Origin: Phycisphaerales bacterium
Lineage (GTDB): Bacteria; Planctomycetota; Phycisphaerae; UBA1845
Direction: 5' to 3'
Length of the DNA stretch: 64,000 bases
Assembly (NCBI GenBank): GCA_020852275.1
Contig: JADZBE010000012.1
Span: forward strand, 1 to 64,000
The number at the start of each line of letters is the position of its first letter. Positions within the stretch are counted from its first letter, which is position 1. Below, piece by piece: positions 41,631 through 50,598 of this stretch. A program made the position numbers and the translations under genes. A model generated the notes under the pieces. It saw only the letters and a program-made list of their open reading frames with translations, did not search any database and was not told where the DNA came from.

Positions 41631-41658
41631 TTGCAAATGTGGGCTGTTGCGGTATAAG
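41631..41658 (+). promoter_or_regulatory. Promoter of the rpsL (str) operon
   Basis: TTGCAA (41631-41636), 16-base spacer, TATAAG (41653-41658), initiation expected about 80 bases before rpsL. Confidence 0.65.
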
Positions 41659-41745
41659 GCGGTGCTCGATTCGACGATCTGCGGTTGGGTTATTTCCCCG
41701 CAGGCGGCGGTCGGGTCTGGGAACAGAATTGCAAGGCGAGGATTC

Positions 41746-42138
<393 letters not shown>

Positions 42139-42142
42139 CCCC

Positions 42143-42760
42143 ATGCGGTCCTCCACGGCGCACACGCTGACTGCAACCTCCGCCGGCCCCGTCGCGGCAT
42201 CGGCGCTGAGCGTTGCATCCGCGATGCGCGGGGGCGCGGTGCTGGCATTCGTCGCGCTGACGGCGCTGGCCGCTCAGTGGCAGGTCTGGATCCCAGGCCG
42301 GCCCGTTCCTTTCACATTTCAATCCTTGGCCGTGCTCTTGTGCGGGATGTTGTTGTCGCCGCGCGAGGCGCTGGCCGCGACCCTGCTCTACCTCGCGGCG
42401 GGCAGCGCAACGCTGTGGACGGGCTGGGGCGGGCTGAATCTGTTTACACCCGGGTCCACGGGGCTTGCTGGACCGACCGGGGGATACCTGGTTGGGTTTG
42501 CGATGGCGGCGCCGCTGGTGAGTTGGCTCCGCCTTCGGACGAGCGGGAACATGGTCGGACTGGTCCTTGCGGGACTGGCCGGAACCGTGGTGGTGTTCGC
42601 CGCTGGAGTTTCTTGGTTGAGCTTTGTGGTTGGCGGATGGGAGCCTGCCGTGGCGGCGGGATTGCTTCCGTTCCTGCCGGATGCACTGGTGAAGTTGATC
42701 GTGGCCGTTGGCGCGGCCGTGGGATGGCGCGCGATCGCGGCGCGCGGGTCGAAGTCTTAG
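42143..42760 (+). CDS. bioY: BioY-type biotin transporter substrate-binding subunit
   Basis: The protein has 205 residues with about six hydrophobic helices. BioY signatures are [37 protein letters not shown] and [20 protein letters not shown], and the C-terminal [13 protein letters not shown]. BioY is the S component of an ECF transporter and captures biotin in the membrane, alone or with an EcfAT module (not present here). The ATG lies 4 bases after the rpsL stop codon, so it is coupled to ribosomal protein synthesis. Such a place for bioY is unexpected, but the family call is clear. Confidence 0.88.
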   Translation: MRSSTAHTLTATSAGPVAASALSVASAMRGGAVLAFVALTALAAQWQVWIPGRPVPFTFQSLAVLLCGMLLSPREALAATLLYLAAGSATLWTGWGGLNLFTPGSTGLAGPTGGYLVGFAMAAPLVSWLRLRTSGNMVGLVLAGLAGTVVVFAAGVSWLSFVVGGWEPAVAAGLLPFLPDALVKLIVAVGAAVGWRAIAARGSKS

Positions 42761-42868
42761 TCGCTGTTTCAGAACCCCGCACGCAAGCGGGGGGCACGCC
42801 GGGTCGCACTGTGCGGGCGGTTTGCCGGGGGTTGTGAAGCGGCCCGTTGGGAGAGGCGCTGAGTTCGC

Positions 42869-43345
42869 ATGGCGTTCAAGAAATTCACGCATTCGCTGCA
42901 GCAGTTGAAACCGGACATCCGTTACAGCAGCACGCTGATGTCCAAGTTCATCAACAATTTCATGGTGGACGGCAAGAAGAGCACGGCCACGCGTCTGATG
43001 TATGACGCGATGGACATCGTGGCCAAGCGCATCAAGGACGTTCCGCCGCTGCAGGTGTTTGAAGAGGCGATCCAGAATTGCCAGCCGAACGTCGAGGTTC
43101 GCTCGAAGCGCGTCGGCGGCAGCAACTACCAGGTGCCGATGCAGGTTCGCGCCAAGCGCTCGCAGTCGCTGGCGTTCCGCTGGATCCGCGACGCCGCCCG
43201 CTCCAAGAAGGGCAAGCCCATGGCCGTCCGCCTCGCCGAGGAACTCATCGACGCCTACAAGCGCGAAGGCGCCGCGTTCACCACGCGCGAAAACGTGCAC
43301 CGCATGGCCGACGCCAACAAGGCGTTTGCGCATTTTGCATGGTAA
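42869..43345 (+). CDS. rpsG: 30S ribosomal protein S7
   Basis: The protein has 158 residues: [58 protein letters not shown] and the ending [16 protein letters not shown]7 nucleates 30S head assembly and in many bacteria represses the str operon. GGGAGAGGCGCTGAGTTCGC precedes the ATG. Confidence 0.97.
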   Translation: MAFKKFTHSLQQLKPDIRYSSTLMSKFINNFMVDGKKSTATRLMYDAMDIVAKRIKDVPPLQVFEEAIQNCQPNVEVRSKRVGGSNYQVPMQVRAKRSQSLAFRWIRDAARSKKGKPMAVRLAEELIDAYKREGAAFTTRENVHRMADANKAFAHFAW

Positions 43346-43349
43346 GCCC

Positions 43350-43991
43350 ATGTTGACCGGCGCAGACTTGGAGGCCGCAGGGCCTGGTATGGCGTGGTTG
43401 CGCCGACATCGGGTGGGGCTTCTCCGGGTCGCCTTCATTCCAATCGTCCTTCTGGCAGTCTTCGCGCGGCCGCGCTGGCCGCTTCAGTCGTGGGCTGCCT
43501 TTGCCATCGAAGCGCTGGGATACCTGGTGGTTGTAGCCGGACTCTTGTTCCGGCTATGGTCGATCATGTACATCGGCGAGCGCAAATCGCGCGAGCTTGT
43601 CGTGGAGGGTCCGTACTCCCTCTGCCGCCATCCTCTGTACACGGGGACCTTCCTGCTGTCGATCGGCGCGGGGCTGTGCTTTGAGAACCCGCCGATGAGT
43701 CTCGCGGCCATTCTACTCGTCATCCCCATCCATGCTGTCACGGCAGGGATGGAGGAGCGCAAGCTGGCGGCGAAGTTCGGCTCAGCTTACACGAGCTATG
43801 CGGAGGGCCTTCCGCGGTTCATCCCGCATTTCGGCCGGCTTCGCAACATGGAATGGGTAAAAGTCTCAACGCGATCAATTCGCCGGATCATCCTTGAGAC
43901 GGTCGGCGTCCTCCTGTTGCCGGTTTTCGAAGACCTGCTTGAACTCCTCCACGATTGTGACGTTATTCCCGTCCTGTGGCATTTCTTCTAG
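43350..43991 (+). CDS. Isoprenylcysteine methyltransferase-like (ICMT/PEMT) membrane protein
   Basis: The protein has 213 residues. Hydrophobic segments lie at about 20-40, 45-70 and 105-130. The [20 protein letters not shown] motif is the SAM-binding 'RHPxY' signature of ICMT-like methyltransferases, followed by [20 protein letters not shown], the usual acidic helix and 'Y..Y....R..P' end. The last 60 residues beyond that ([20 protein letters not shown]) are an extra membrane-like tail. These bacterial enzymes methylate lipids or small molecules; the substrate is unknown. ATG 43350 lies 4 bases after rpsG and it replaces fusA as the next gene. Confidence 0.78.
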   Translation: MLTGADLEAAGPGMAWLRRHRVGLLRVAFIPIVLLAVFARPRWPLQSWAAFAIEALGYLVVVAGLLFRLWSIMYIGERKSRELVVEGPYSLCRHPLYTGTFLLSIGAGLCFENPPMSLAAILLVIPIHAVTAGMEERKLAAKFGSAYTSYAEGLPRFIPHFGRLRNMEWVKVSTRSIRRIILETVGVLLLPVFEDLLELLHDCDVIPVLWHFF

Positions 43992-44185
43992 CCGCGGACG
44001 GTCTTGCTTCCGAAGACTCCAGTGTGGTGTATCGCACCGTTGGGCTTCGGCGTTTTCACTGCACATGCATTTGCAAACGGAGCACGGCGGCAGCTTGTAC
44101 GCGCGGCTGCTCCTCCTTGCGGACTGCTTTCGAAAGCACGCGCAATGGACGCGAATGCGCGGGTCGGCTGGATTGCCCACCGCTC

Positions 44186-44485
44186 ATGGCAGATGGCTTA
44201 TCCACAATCCGCAACATCGGCATCGCCGCGCACATTGACGCGGGCAAGACCACCACGACCGAGCGCATCCTCTACTACACCGGCAAGCTCCATCGCATGG
44301 GCGACGTGGACGACGGCACGACCACGACCGACTTCGATTCGCAGGAGCAGGAGCGCGGCATCACCATCTACTCCGCCGCCGTCACCTGCCCGTGGCGGGG
44401 GCACACGATCAACCTGATCGACACGCCGGGGCACGTCGATTTCACGGCCGAGGTGGAGCGGTCGCTGCGGGTGCTCGACGGGGCG
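44186..44485 (+). pseudogene. fusA: 5' fragment of fusA (elongation factor G), truncated after about 100 codons
   Basis: The first 100 residues are a normal EF-G start: [20 protein letters not shown] (P-loop), [35 protein letters not shown] (switch I) and [15 protein letters not shown] (G3), then [11 protein letters not shown] real EF-G continues about 600 residues with NKxD and domains II-V. Here the frame passes without a stop into transposase sequence at 44486. It is in the normal str-operon place after rpsG. Either the gene was destroyed by an insertion-deletion, implying another fusA elsewhere, or the assembly is joined wrongly. No sign of the rest of EF-G exists downstream. Confidence 0.93.
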
Positions 44486-45382
44486 GATCGCGGCTCCGAC
44501 ATCAGCGAGTACATCGCCTACGAGGTCGCGGCCGGTCGGGAGTTCCTCGTGCGCTCGCAGCACGACCGTCTGCTCAGCGACGCGATCAACGAGGAATCTC
44601 CGGGAAAAGTGCGCGATCAGCTGCGGAGTCTGCCCGCCGGATACGCCTACCCCTTGCGCGCCGCGACCCACGAAGGCTGGCGTGAAGCGGAAATCCGCGT
44701 GGCCTGGTCGGCGGTGACGGTTCAACCGCCGCGTCAACCGCGCGGGCGGCATACGCAGGATCCGCTGCCGCTGTACGGCGTGATCGCGCGGGAAGCGCAG
44801 CGCGAAGCAAAGGAAGTCGAGGTCCACGCGGCCGAAGGGAAGAAAGTCGAGCCGCACGCGCCCGAAAGGGAAGAAGTCGAGCCGCACCCGCCCGAAAGGA
44901 AAGGCCCGCCCGAGTGGATCCTGCTGACCCACCAGCGGATCACCAAGGCCGAGCAGGCCCGCAACGTGGTGGAAGACTATGCGTGTCGCTGGAGGACCGA
45001 GGACTATCACAAAGCGATCAAGACCGGCTGCGGGATTGAAGACACGCAGATGACGACGCTGCACGGGCTGAGCAATGTGATTGCCCTGACCAGCATGCTG
45101 GGCGTGCAACGTGCTGCGGCTGCGGTGCAAAGCCCGCGACGAGCAGATCGCCCAGCAGCCGGCCCGCCTTTGCGAGGGGGAACTGAAGGTCCAACTGGCC
45201 GCGCGCGACAGCAAACACCCGGACTGGTGAACGATGAGGGGGTGGGAGCTCTTCATCGCCGCGGCGCGCATGGGCGGCTAAATGCTCAACCCCAAAAACG
45301 CCCGCCCGGCTGGATCGTCCTGGGGCGCGGCTACACACGCCTCGAAGACATGACCGACGGCTGCCGGCTGATGACCGGATAG
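44486..45382 (+). mobile_element. Decayed IS4/Tn5-type transposase, C-terminal half
   Basis: From [20 protein letters not shown] the sequence matches IS4-family (Tn5-like) DDE transposases: [31 protein letters not shown] then [20 protein letters not shown] (the YREK-like catalytic Glu region), [20 protein letters not shown]. At about 45105 the reading frame shifts: the family sequence continues in another frame as [20 protein letters not shown] until 45230, and returns to the first frame for [20 protein letters not shown] near 45300. The N-terminal half with the first catalytic Asp is missing, being replaced by the fusA start. It is therefore inactive. Confidence 0.85.
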
Positions 45383-45711
45383 GATGTGTGCAAACTTGAG
45401 CCGTAGGGGAGCGCGTTCTGACACTCGGAAACGGAACCGTTCTCTCACGGTTGCGACTCGAAAAACTGCGTTTCCAACGAGTCGCTGCAGTGGCGTCCGC
45501 AGGGTGTGGCGTGCGCCCGTCTGGCCCTCTCGCGAGTCGATGGGACCGGGGGGGCGTTGCGCCCCCCGTCCATCCCAACCATGGGTTGGAGCAACGCGCT
45601 CCACCGGCAAACCGCGCGCTCGCAGCGCCCCCAGGTGCCAAGCGCAACAGGAGCGTTTTCTACCCGTGCGTCCCACCTGCGCCGCGCGCGGCGCAATCCG
45701 CCCGCTCATCC
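45383..45711. other. 329-base gap after the transposase remnant
   Basis: No gene is supported. A G-run/C-run hairpin (GGGGGG, CGTTGCG, CCCCCC) lies near 45549-45567. The boundary of the insertion sequence on this side cannot be fixed because no inverted repeat mate is visible. Confidence 0.5.
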
Positions 45712-46050
45712 CTACCCGGCGAACGGATTCGGATCCAGATCGCTCAGCTTGCTCTCAATCTTCGCCATCTCGTCGGCGCCGGGCAGCGGCTCCTTCTGCG
45801 TGTCGATCACCGGCCAGGCGGCGGCGTACTTCGCGTTGATCTCCGTGAAGTGCTTCCACTTCTCGGGAAGCTCGGAGTCTGGGAAGATCGCGCTGGTCGG
45901 ACATTCCGGCGGGCACAGACCGCAGTCGATGCACGTCTCCGGGTCGATCGCCAGAAAGTTCACGCCCTCGTGAAAACAGTCCACCGGGCAGACCGCCACG
46001 CAATCGGTGTACTTACACTTGATGCACGGTTCGGCGACGATGTGCGCCAT
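45712..46050 (-). CDS. fdxA: 7Fe ferredoxin (FdxA type)
   Basis: The protein has 112 residues. Seven cysteines have the [3Fe-4S]/[4Fe-4S] spacing: [20 protein letters not shown] (Cys9, 12, 17, 21) and [20 protein letters not shown]. The C-terminal 50 residues form the long tail of the Azotobacter FdI/FdxA family. It is a cytoplasmic electron carrier. The start at 46050 follows GGCAGGAGATTCTATCG. No redox partner lies beside it, so its donor and acceptor are unknown. Confidence 0.92.
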   Translation of the reverse strand: MAHIVAEPCIKCKYTDCVAVCPVDCFHEGVNFLAIDPETCIDCGLCPPECPTSAIFPDSELPEKWKHFTEINAKYAAAWPVIDTQKEPLPGADEMAKIESKLSDLDPNPFAG

Positions 46051-46283
46051 CGATAGAATCTCCTGCCGCTCTTATTCCTGAATTCGCTCCGCCAGCAGCC
46101 TCACCCTGCGCCTCGAAGCTGCGTCCCGTCCCCCAGAAGCCGCCCGGACGATGTCGCGCAGACGAAGCGGCCTAAGCGATGTCGTCTAAACGATGTTGTC
46201 CAGACAATCCCGCTCCGCCGTCGGCGCCTCCCGACTCGAATCGAGCGCCCCGCTCGCATCCCATCCGCCCCGAACCGCCCCAT

Positions 46284-46357
46284 CGTCCCCGGCAGGATTC
46301 GAACCTGCAACCTACGGCTTCGGAGGCCGTCGCGCTATCCAATTGTGCCACGGGGAC
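46284..46357 (-). tRNA. tRNA-Arg (CCG)
   Basis: On the minus strand GTCCCCG (5' end at 46357) pairs with CGGGGAC; discriminator G at 46284. The anticodon loop is CTCCGAA with CCG at the complement of 46321-46323; T-loop GGTTCGAATCC. CCA is not encoded. Confidence 0.93.
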
Positions 46358-46368
46358 AGGTCCATTTC

Positions 46369-46396
46369 AGTGTAAGCCGCGGACTCCCACCGTCAA
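46369..46396 (-). promoter_or_regulatory. Promoter of tRNA-Arg(CCG)
   Basis: TTGACG (complement of 46391-46396), 16-base spacer and TACACT (complement of 46369-46374), about 10 bases before the tRNA 5' end. Confidence 0.75.
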
Positions 46397-46432
46397 GGAA
46401 GCCTCGTAACTCGGCGGACGGGGTCTGGCCAC

Positions 46433-47113
46433 GGATTTTGGCATTTCCGTTCGAGCCGCGCCCGATTTCGTCCCGTGAGGCTCGACCCATTGCCCGAGGT
46501 CGAGTGGACTCGATCGCCGAAGCCGAGTCAGTCGATCGCCAAAGCCGAGTCAGTCGATCGCCGAAGGCGAGTCAGCCCGATCCCCGAAGCCGAGTCAGCT
46601 TGATCTCCGAAGCAGGGTCAACCTGATCCCCGCAGGGGATCTACGTGGGTAGCCGTGGGCGCAGCCCACGGACTCTGGAGCGCGGGGAGACCCAACCCCG
46701 GGAGGGGTTGTACGTCTGTTGCGATTCCGGTGCGCGCACGGGAGCTGATGGTGCGACCCCTTCGGGGTCGAATGCTGGGGGCGAGAATCCCGCGGGCTGC
46801 GCCCGCGGCTATCCACGTATTTCCCCTTCGGGGAATGGCACGGTCGACGCCTTCACCCATCGATCGGCGCCATCACGCATCGTTCGGCGCCATCACGCAT
46901 CGGTCGACGCCTTCACCCATCGATCGGCGCCATCACGCATCGGTCGGCGCCTTCACAATCGGTCGGCGCCTTCACCGAGGTTCACGTGCGTGGCATTGTT
47001 CATGGGTGCGATTTCCTAAGGACAGGCCCGCCGATCGCTTTTCACCGAAGCCCGATGGCGATCGCTCCCTCAAAATCCCGGCTTCCTTGCCTTCCAAGGG
47101 CGGCCTGTCACAA
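46433..47113 (+). repeat. Long palindrome-rich interspersed repeat, copy 1
   Basis: About 680 bases that match the reverse complement of 55644-56170. Shared landmarks in order: ATTTTGGCATT, GGCTCGACCCATT, GTCGAGTGGACTCGATCGCC, CCGAGTCAGTCGATC, CTGATCCCCGCAGGGGATC, AGCCGTGGGCGCAGCCCACG, GACCCAACCCC, GTGCGCGCACGGGAGCTGAT, GCGGGCTGCGCCCGCGG, GACAGGCCCGCCGATCGCTT and CTTCCAAGGGCGGCCTGTCA. Many internal hairpins (CCCCGCAGGGG, CCCTTCGGGG, GGGCGCAGCCC) make it very structured. Small reading frames exist but look non-coding. Copy 1 carries an expansion of a 20-bp tandem unit absent from copy 2. Confidence 0.9.
46842..46980. repeat. Seven tandem 20-bp units inside the long repeat
   Basis: GATCGGCGCCATCACGCATC and GGTCGACGCCTTCACCCATC types alternate over 139 bases. 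There are no spacers, so it is not a CRISPR. Copy 2 of the long repeat has only one diverged unit here. Confidence 0.9.
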
Positions 47114-47340
47114 AGAATGGCCAGACCCGCGACCACATGGCGGTTTTGGCACGCATGAATGCCCGCCCGCCGGCTCCAGACTCGTTCCGCATCCGTGCAA
47201 GCAGCGACAGGCAGAGGCGGTGGATTCCCGCCGGCGAGGCGACGCGCATCTGCGATTCCCTCGCGGATAGTCGGCCGCGTCGGCAGAATACACTCGAGCC
47301 TGACACACTGTTTCTAAACCCGCGGGTCCGGAGGGAAACC

Positions 47341-47366
47341 CTCGCTCCCTCCCGGTCGCGGCTCAG
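47341..47366 (-). repeat. GAGCCGCGACCG element
   Basis: Minus-strand copy (CTCGCTCCCTCCCGGTCGCG, GCTC) about 100 bases before the GYF-AIM24 gene. Confidence 0.65.
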
Positions 47367-47468
47367 TTGTGCAACAGTGTCCAAGGTGTTTCTGAGGAAT
47401 GGCGCAACACGTATGATGCGCGATGAACAGCGCAAAATGTCCGTGCAACGATTACGGGAGATACGCTC

Positions 47469-48464
47469 ATGTCGAGTGAAGCAGGCTGGTATTACGTGAA
47501 GAGCGGGCAGACGACGGGACCGGTGACGCGCGAGGAGCTGGTCCGCCTTCTGCCGCAGGTGGATGGGCCCAACACGATGGTCTGGGGGCCGGGCGCGCCG
47601 CAGTGGGTCGAGGCGCGGCACATCGCCGGCTTCTCCGCGGGGGCGGGCGCGCCGCCGCCGTCGCCTTCCGGCGGACGCAAGCGCGCCGACGACATCGACT
47701 ACGAAATCTTCGGCGATGACATGCAGTTCGTCGAAATCACGCTCGACCCCAACGAGGTCGTCGTCGCCGAGGCCGGCGGCATGATGTACATGACCGACGG
47801 CATCCAGATGCAGACGGTTTTTGGCGACCCGAGCAAGCAGCAGGGCATCTTCGGGAAGCTGTTCGATGCCGGCAAGCGCATGATCACGGGCGAGTCGCTC
47901 TTCCTTACCACGTTTGGCGCCATCAGCAGCAAGCGGGAGCGCGTCGCGTTCGCCTCGCCCTATCCCGGAAAAATCGTGCCGATGGATCTTGCCGCGCTTG
48001 GCGGCGAGATCATCTGTCAGAAGGACGCCTTCCTCTGCGCCGCGCGCGGGGTCCAGGTGGGAATCGCGTTTCAGAAGCGCATCCTCACCGGTCTGTTCGG
48101 CGGTGAAGGCTTCATTCTTCAGCGGCTCACCGGCGACGGCTGGGCGTTTGTCCACGCGGGCGGGACGATTCAACGCATGGAGCTGCAGGCCGGGCAGACG
48201 CTGCGGCTGGACACGGGCTGCCTCGTGGCGCTTCAACCCTCAATCCATTACGACATCCAGGTGCAAAAGGGCATCAAGAACGCCATCTTCGGCGGCGAGG
48301 GTCTGTTCCTCGCCACACTGACCGGTCCCGGCGTCGTCTGGGTCCAGTCGCTGCCGTTCTCGAAGCTGGCCGGTCGTGTGCTCGCCAACGCCACCGGTGT
48401 GCAGCGCAAGGACCAAGGCTCACTGCTGACGGGCGTGTTCAACTTGTTCGAGTCGAACAGTTAG
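47469..48464 (+). CDS. GYF_2-AIM24 domain protein (TIGR00266 family)
   Basis: The protein has 331 residues. Residues 5-55 are a GYF_2-type domain (GWYYVKSGQTTGPVTREELV). A proline/glycine linker to about 75 follows. Residues 78-325 match the AIM24/TIGR00266 trefoil-like fold: FVEITLDPNEVVVAEAGGMM, YMTDGIQMQT, LFLTTFGA, GGEIICQKDAFLCAARGVQV, FGGEGFILQRLTGDGWAFVH and LLTGVFNLFESNS. The family is cytoplasmic and of unknown biochemical role. ATG 47469 follows GGGAGATACGCTC. No operon partner; it follows a repeat-rich stretch. Confidence 0.88.
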   Translation: MSSEAGWYYVKSGQTTGPVTREELVRLLPQVDGPNTMVWGPGAPQWVEARHIAGFSAGAGAPPPSPSGGRKRADDIDYEIFGDDMQFVEITLDPNEVVVAEAGGMMYMTDGIQMQTVFGDPSKQQGIFGKLFDAGKRMITGESLFLTTFGAISSKRERVAFASPYPGKIVPMDLAALGGEIICQKDAFLCAARGVQVGIAFQKRILTGLFGGEGFILQRLTGDGWAFVHAGGTIQRMELQAGQTLRLDTGCLVALQPSIHYDIQVQKGIKNAIFGGEGLFLATLTGPGVVWVQSLPFSKLAGRVLANATGVQRKDQGSLLTGVFNLFESNS

Positions 48465-48485
48465 CAGCCCGAGGCCAAGGGCGAC

Positions 48486-48545
48486 GTTCGTCATTCCTGC
48501 GAAGGCGGGAATCCGGCTTCGTCATTGCCGTGAAGGCGTGAACCC
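48486..48545. repeat. Degenerate CGTCATTCCTGCGAAGGCGGG element
   Basis: Two adjacent, decayed arms of the interspersed palindrome seen at 20541-20612 (GTCATTCCTGCGAAGGCGGG then GTCATTGCCGTGAAGGCGTG). The rest of the 371-base gap to 48835 shows no gene. Confidence 0.6.
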
Positions 48546-48835
48546 GGCCGGTTGCGAGGGAACGATTCCCGCGGTTTTCTCTGGCGGACGGTACCCCCGC
48601 CTGCGCGGAGGTGACGGGCCCGATGTCCGATTTCGCGCTGCACTATCGGCGGTTGAGATCACCCAGCTCGTCGAAACGCGCGCGCCGCGAAGCTGCGGGT
48701 TACTTATCGGACCTTGGGCAATAATCCATGTAAGGATTCTCCAGTCGTGTGCGGAGAGACTGGTGTACCGTGCGCGACCGCCTGACGTGGGGCGGCGGCG
48801 GGGACTCAGGTGTTCGCAGGATGAGGAGTATGCTC

Positions 48836-49429
48836 ATGGCAAGGACAGAGCGTTGGACGTTTCTCAGGAACAGCGGCATGGTCATGCTGGCGCTGATGAT
48901 GGCCGTGCCCGTCTTCGGCAATCACATCGTGGACTTCGACGACCTCGTGGCGGGGATGAACGTGGGACCGGGTAACAGTTTTGTCAGCCGGTTCGTTCAG
49001 ATCGACGTCTTCGCGGTCCGGCTGGCGCTCGGGAATCAGTGCTCGCCGCCGACGCACAGCGGCGCGATCACCATCGTGACCAACCCCTTGACGCCCTGCA
49101 ACAACGTGGACCTGCCCAATCACGGACTCATCGATCAGGTGATGCTGGACTTCAACATGGCCCAGTTCGCGGCGCAGGCGGGCGGCCCGATTCGCAAGCT
49201 CAAGTTCAAGCACACGAACATCGCGGGGAACGTATTCCTCTCCTTCAATGGCGTGTGCGTGGTCGCGCCCTCCTTCGCGGCGGCGAACGGCTACTATCCG
49301 GCCGCGGGAGTGACGGTGAAGGCCAATTCCTGCAACGTCGTCCTGACCGCTGATCCGGGCGTGATGATTTCGCAATTCGCGGTCGGCGCGGATGTACACA
49401 TGGTTGACAAGTTCAAGGGGATTAACTGA
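48836..49429 (+). CDS. Secreted protein of unknown function
   Basis: The protein has 197 residues from ATG 48836, chosen because GAGGAG ends 7 bases upstream; ATG 48830 and 48821 are in frame but badly spaced. The N-terminus has a signal peptide (MVMLALMMAVPVFGN, cleavage around residue 30). The mature part has FDDLVAGMNVGPGNSFVSRF, LPNHGLIDQVMLDFNMAQFA, KLKFKHTNIAGNVFLSFNGV and four scattered cysteines, a likely beta-sandwich. No family was recognised and the four-cysteine C-terminal domain is absent. It ends in front of a strong hairpin shared with the gene facing it. Confidence 0.72.
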   Translation: MARTERWTFLRNSGMVMLALMMAVPVFGNHIVDFDDLVAGMNVGPGNSFVSRFVQIDVFAVRLALGNQCSPPTHSGAITIVTNPLTPCNNVDLPNHGLIDQVMLDFNMAQFAAQAGGPIRKLKFKHTNIAGNVFLSFNGVCVVAPSFAAANGYYPAAGVTVKANSCNVVLTADPGVMISQFAVGADVHMVDKFKGIN

Positions 49430-49483
49430 CCGCGCGGGCCTGCGGACTCATGACGGACCTGCGTGCGATGCGAGTGAAATGCA

Positions 49484-49515
49484 ATCGGCCGCGGCGCTTC
49501 AGCGCCGCGGCCGAT
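49484..49515. terminator. Bidirectional terminator-like hairpin
   Basis: 14-bp perfect stem ATCGGCCGCGGCGC / GCGCCGCGGCCGAT with a TTCA loop between two converging genes. T-runs are weak on both sides (CTTGTT and GCATTT). Confidence 0.75.
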
Positions 49516-49554
49516 CTTGTTGACGAACTGAATCACGGAAAACCGTCCGCGAGC

Positions 49555-50598
49555 TTACGGCAGCAGTTCGCATTCCCTGTCGGTGCCGCAGGCTTTGCCG
49601 GTGTGCACGCCCAGCGCCTGATGCTTCTTCACGAGCTTCCACTTGCCGCGATCGTTGACCGCCACGCATTCACCCGTGCCGTCATACGTCGCTTCGATCT
49701 CCAGGCCCGCTGTGCCGGTGCCCTTCATCAGCACCTTGCCCTTGCCGGCCTTGCAGATCATCTTGCTGAACTCGCCGCAGCCGTTCGTGGCGCACAGCCC
49801 GGCCGCCGAGATCTTGACGTTGTCGAACGCCAGCGTGTTGCCCGGGATGGTCACCGTGCCGGCGAAGAGACGGAAACCGTCCGGCGGAGGCGGACCGCCC
49901 GCGGAACCGCCGAACAGGTAGCGGTCGGTCGGATTCGCCACGCTCGTGATGTTCGTGTTCAGGTCGGTGATGCCGATCTCGGTCACCTGGTTGGTGTCGA
50001 GATCAAACGTCATCCAGCGGTGATACCACTGATCCTTGGCCAGTCCGGTGAAGCCCGTCGGACCCTTCTCCTGCACTTGGGCGTTGGCCGCGTTGAACCA
50101 GACCATCGAAGCATCCCAGGTGGCCGTCGTGTTCACGTCGGTCCATTCGCTCAACATGATGCAGGTCCGGTCGCCGCCCGGAACCACAAAGTCCTGCGTG
50201 GAGAAGCTGCCCAGGTTCTGGGCTGACGGCAGGGAGCCGGTATACGTCGCATACTCGTCGAACTCCACGGTCCATGAGCCGGTGCCGTCGCCATACGGCG
50301 CCGGTCTCTGGGAACGGCAGAAGAAGTTGACGCCCGGCCCGATACCCAGGGCGAACTGCTCGCCGCCACCCGTGGGAGGCGCCGAGATGCCCAGCGGATT
50401 GTCCGCATACAGGTGAACCTTGAAGGACACGCTCGATGCCGGAACAGGATTGAAGAACGAATCCTGCCCATTGAGATCCTCGCCGTCCGAGTCGGCGAAG
50501 TAGGTCGGCGCTTCGAACCCGGTCTCGAACTGCGCCTGGACCGTGGGTGTCGCCGCCAAGGCGATCACCGCCAGCCCCAACCAGAACATGCGTTTCAT
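49555..50598 (-). CDS. Secreted protein with concanavalin-like body and four-cysteine C-terminal domain
   Basis: The protein has 347 residues. A signal peptide ends TVQAQ (about residue 23). The body, FETGFEAPTYFADSDGEDLN, WTVEFDEYATY, WYHRWMTFDLDTNQVTEIGI and GNTLAFDNVKISA, has the look of a LamG/concanavalin-like sandwich used for binding surfaces or sugars. From about 268 the tail (49558-49794) is a divergent copy of the four-cysteine domain: C-x7-C, GKGKVLMKGTGTAGLEIEAT, ALGVHTGKACG, then C-x5-C. AAGGAGGAGGCCGT precedes the start, so expression may be high. Role unknown; extracellular or surface location is expected. Confidence 0.76.
   Translation of the reverse strand: MKRMFWLGLAVIALAATPTVQAQFETGFEAPTYFADSDGEDLNGQDSFFNPVPASSVSFKVHLYADNPLGISAPPTGGGEQFALGIGPGVNFFCRSQRPAPYGDGTGSWTVEFDEYATYTGSLPSAQNLGSFSTQDFVVPGGDRTCIMLSEWTDVNTTATWDASMVWFNAANAQVQEKGPTGFTGLAKDQWYHRWMTFDLDTNQVTEIGITDLNTNITSVANPTDRYLFGGSAGGPPPPDGFRLFAGTVTIPGNTLAFDNVKISAAGLCATNGCGEFSKMICKAGKGKVLMKGTGTAGLEIEATYDGTGECVAVNDRGKWKLVKKHQALGVHTGKACGTDRECELLP

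Noticed and set aside
46842-46980. CRISPR array
   Set aside because: 20-bp head-to-tail units without spacers.
46655-47158. Similar small frames in both copies of the long repeat (46655-47158 and 55741-55986), both starting MGAAHGL
   Set aside because: Both are open and alike because the DNA is repeated. They contain palindrome-encoded words, have no ribosome-binding site, and the differing array breaks similarity. Kept as repeat, not gene.
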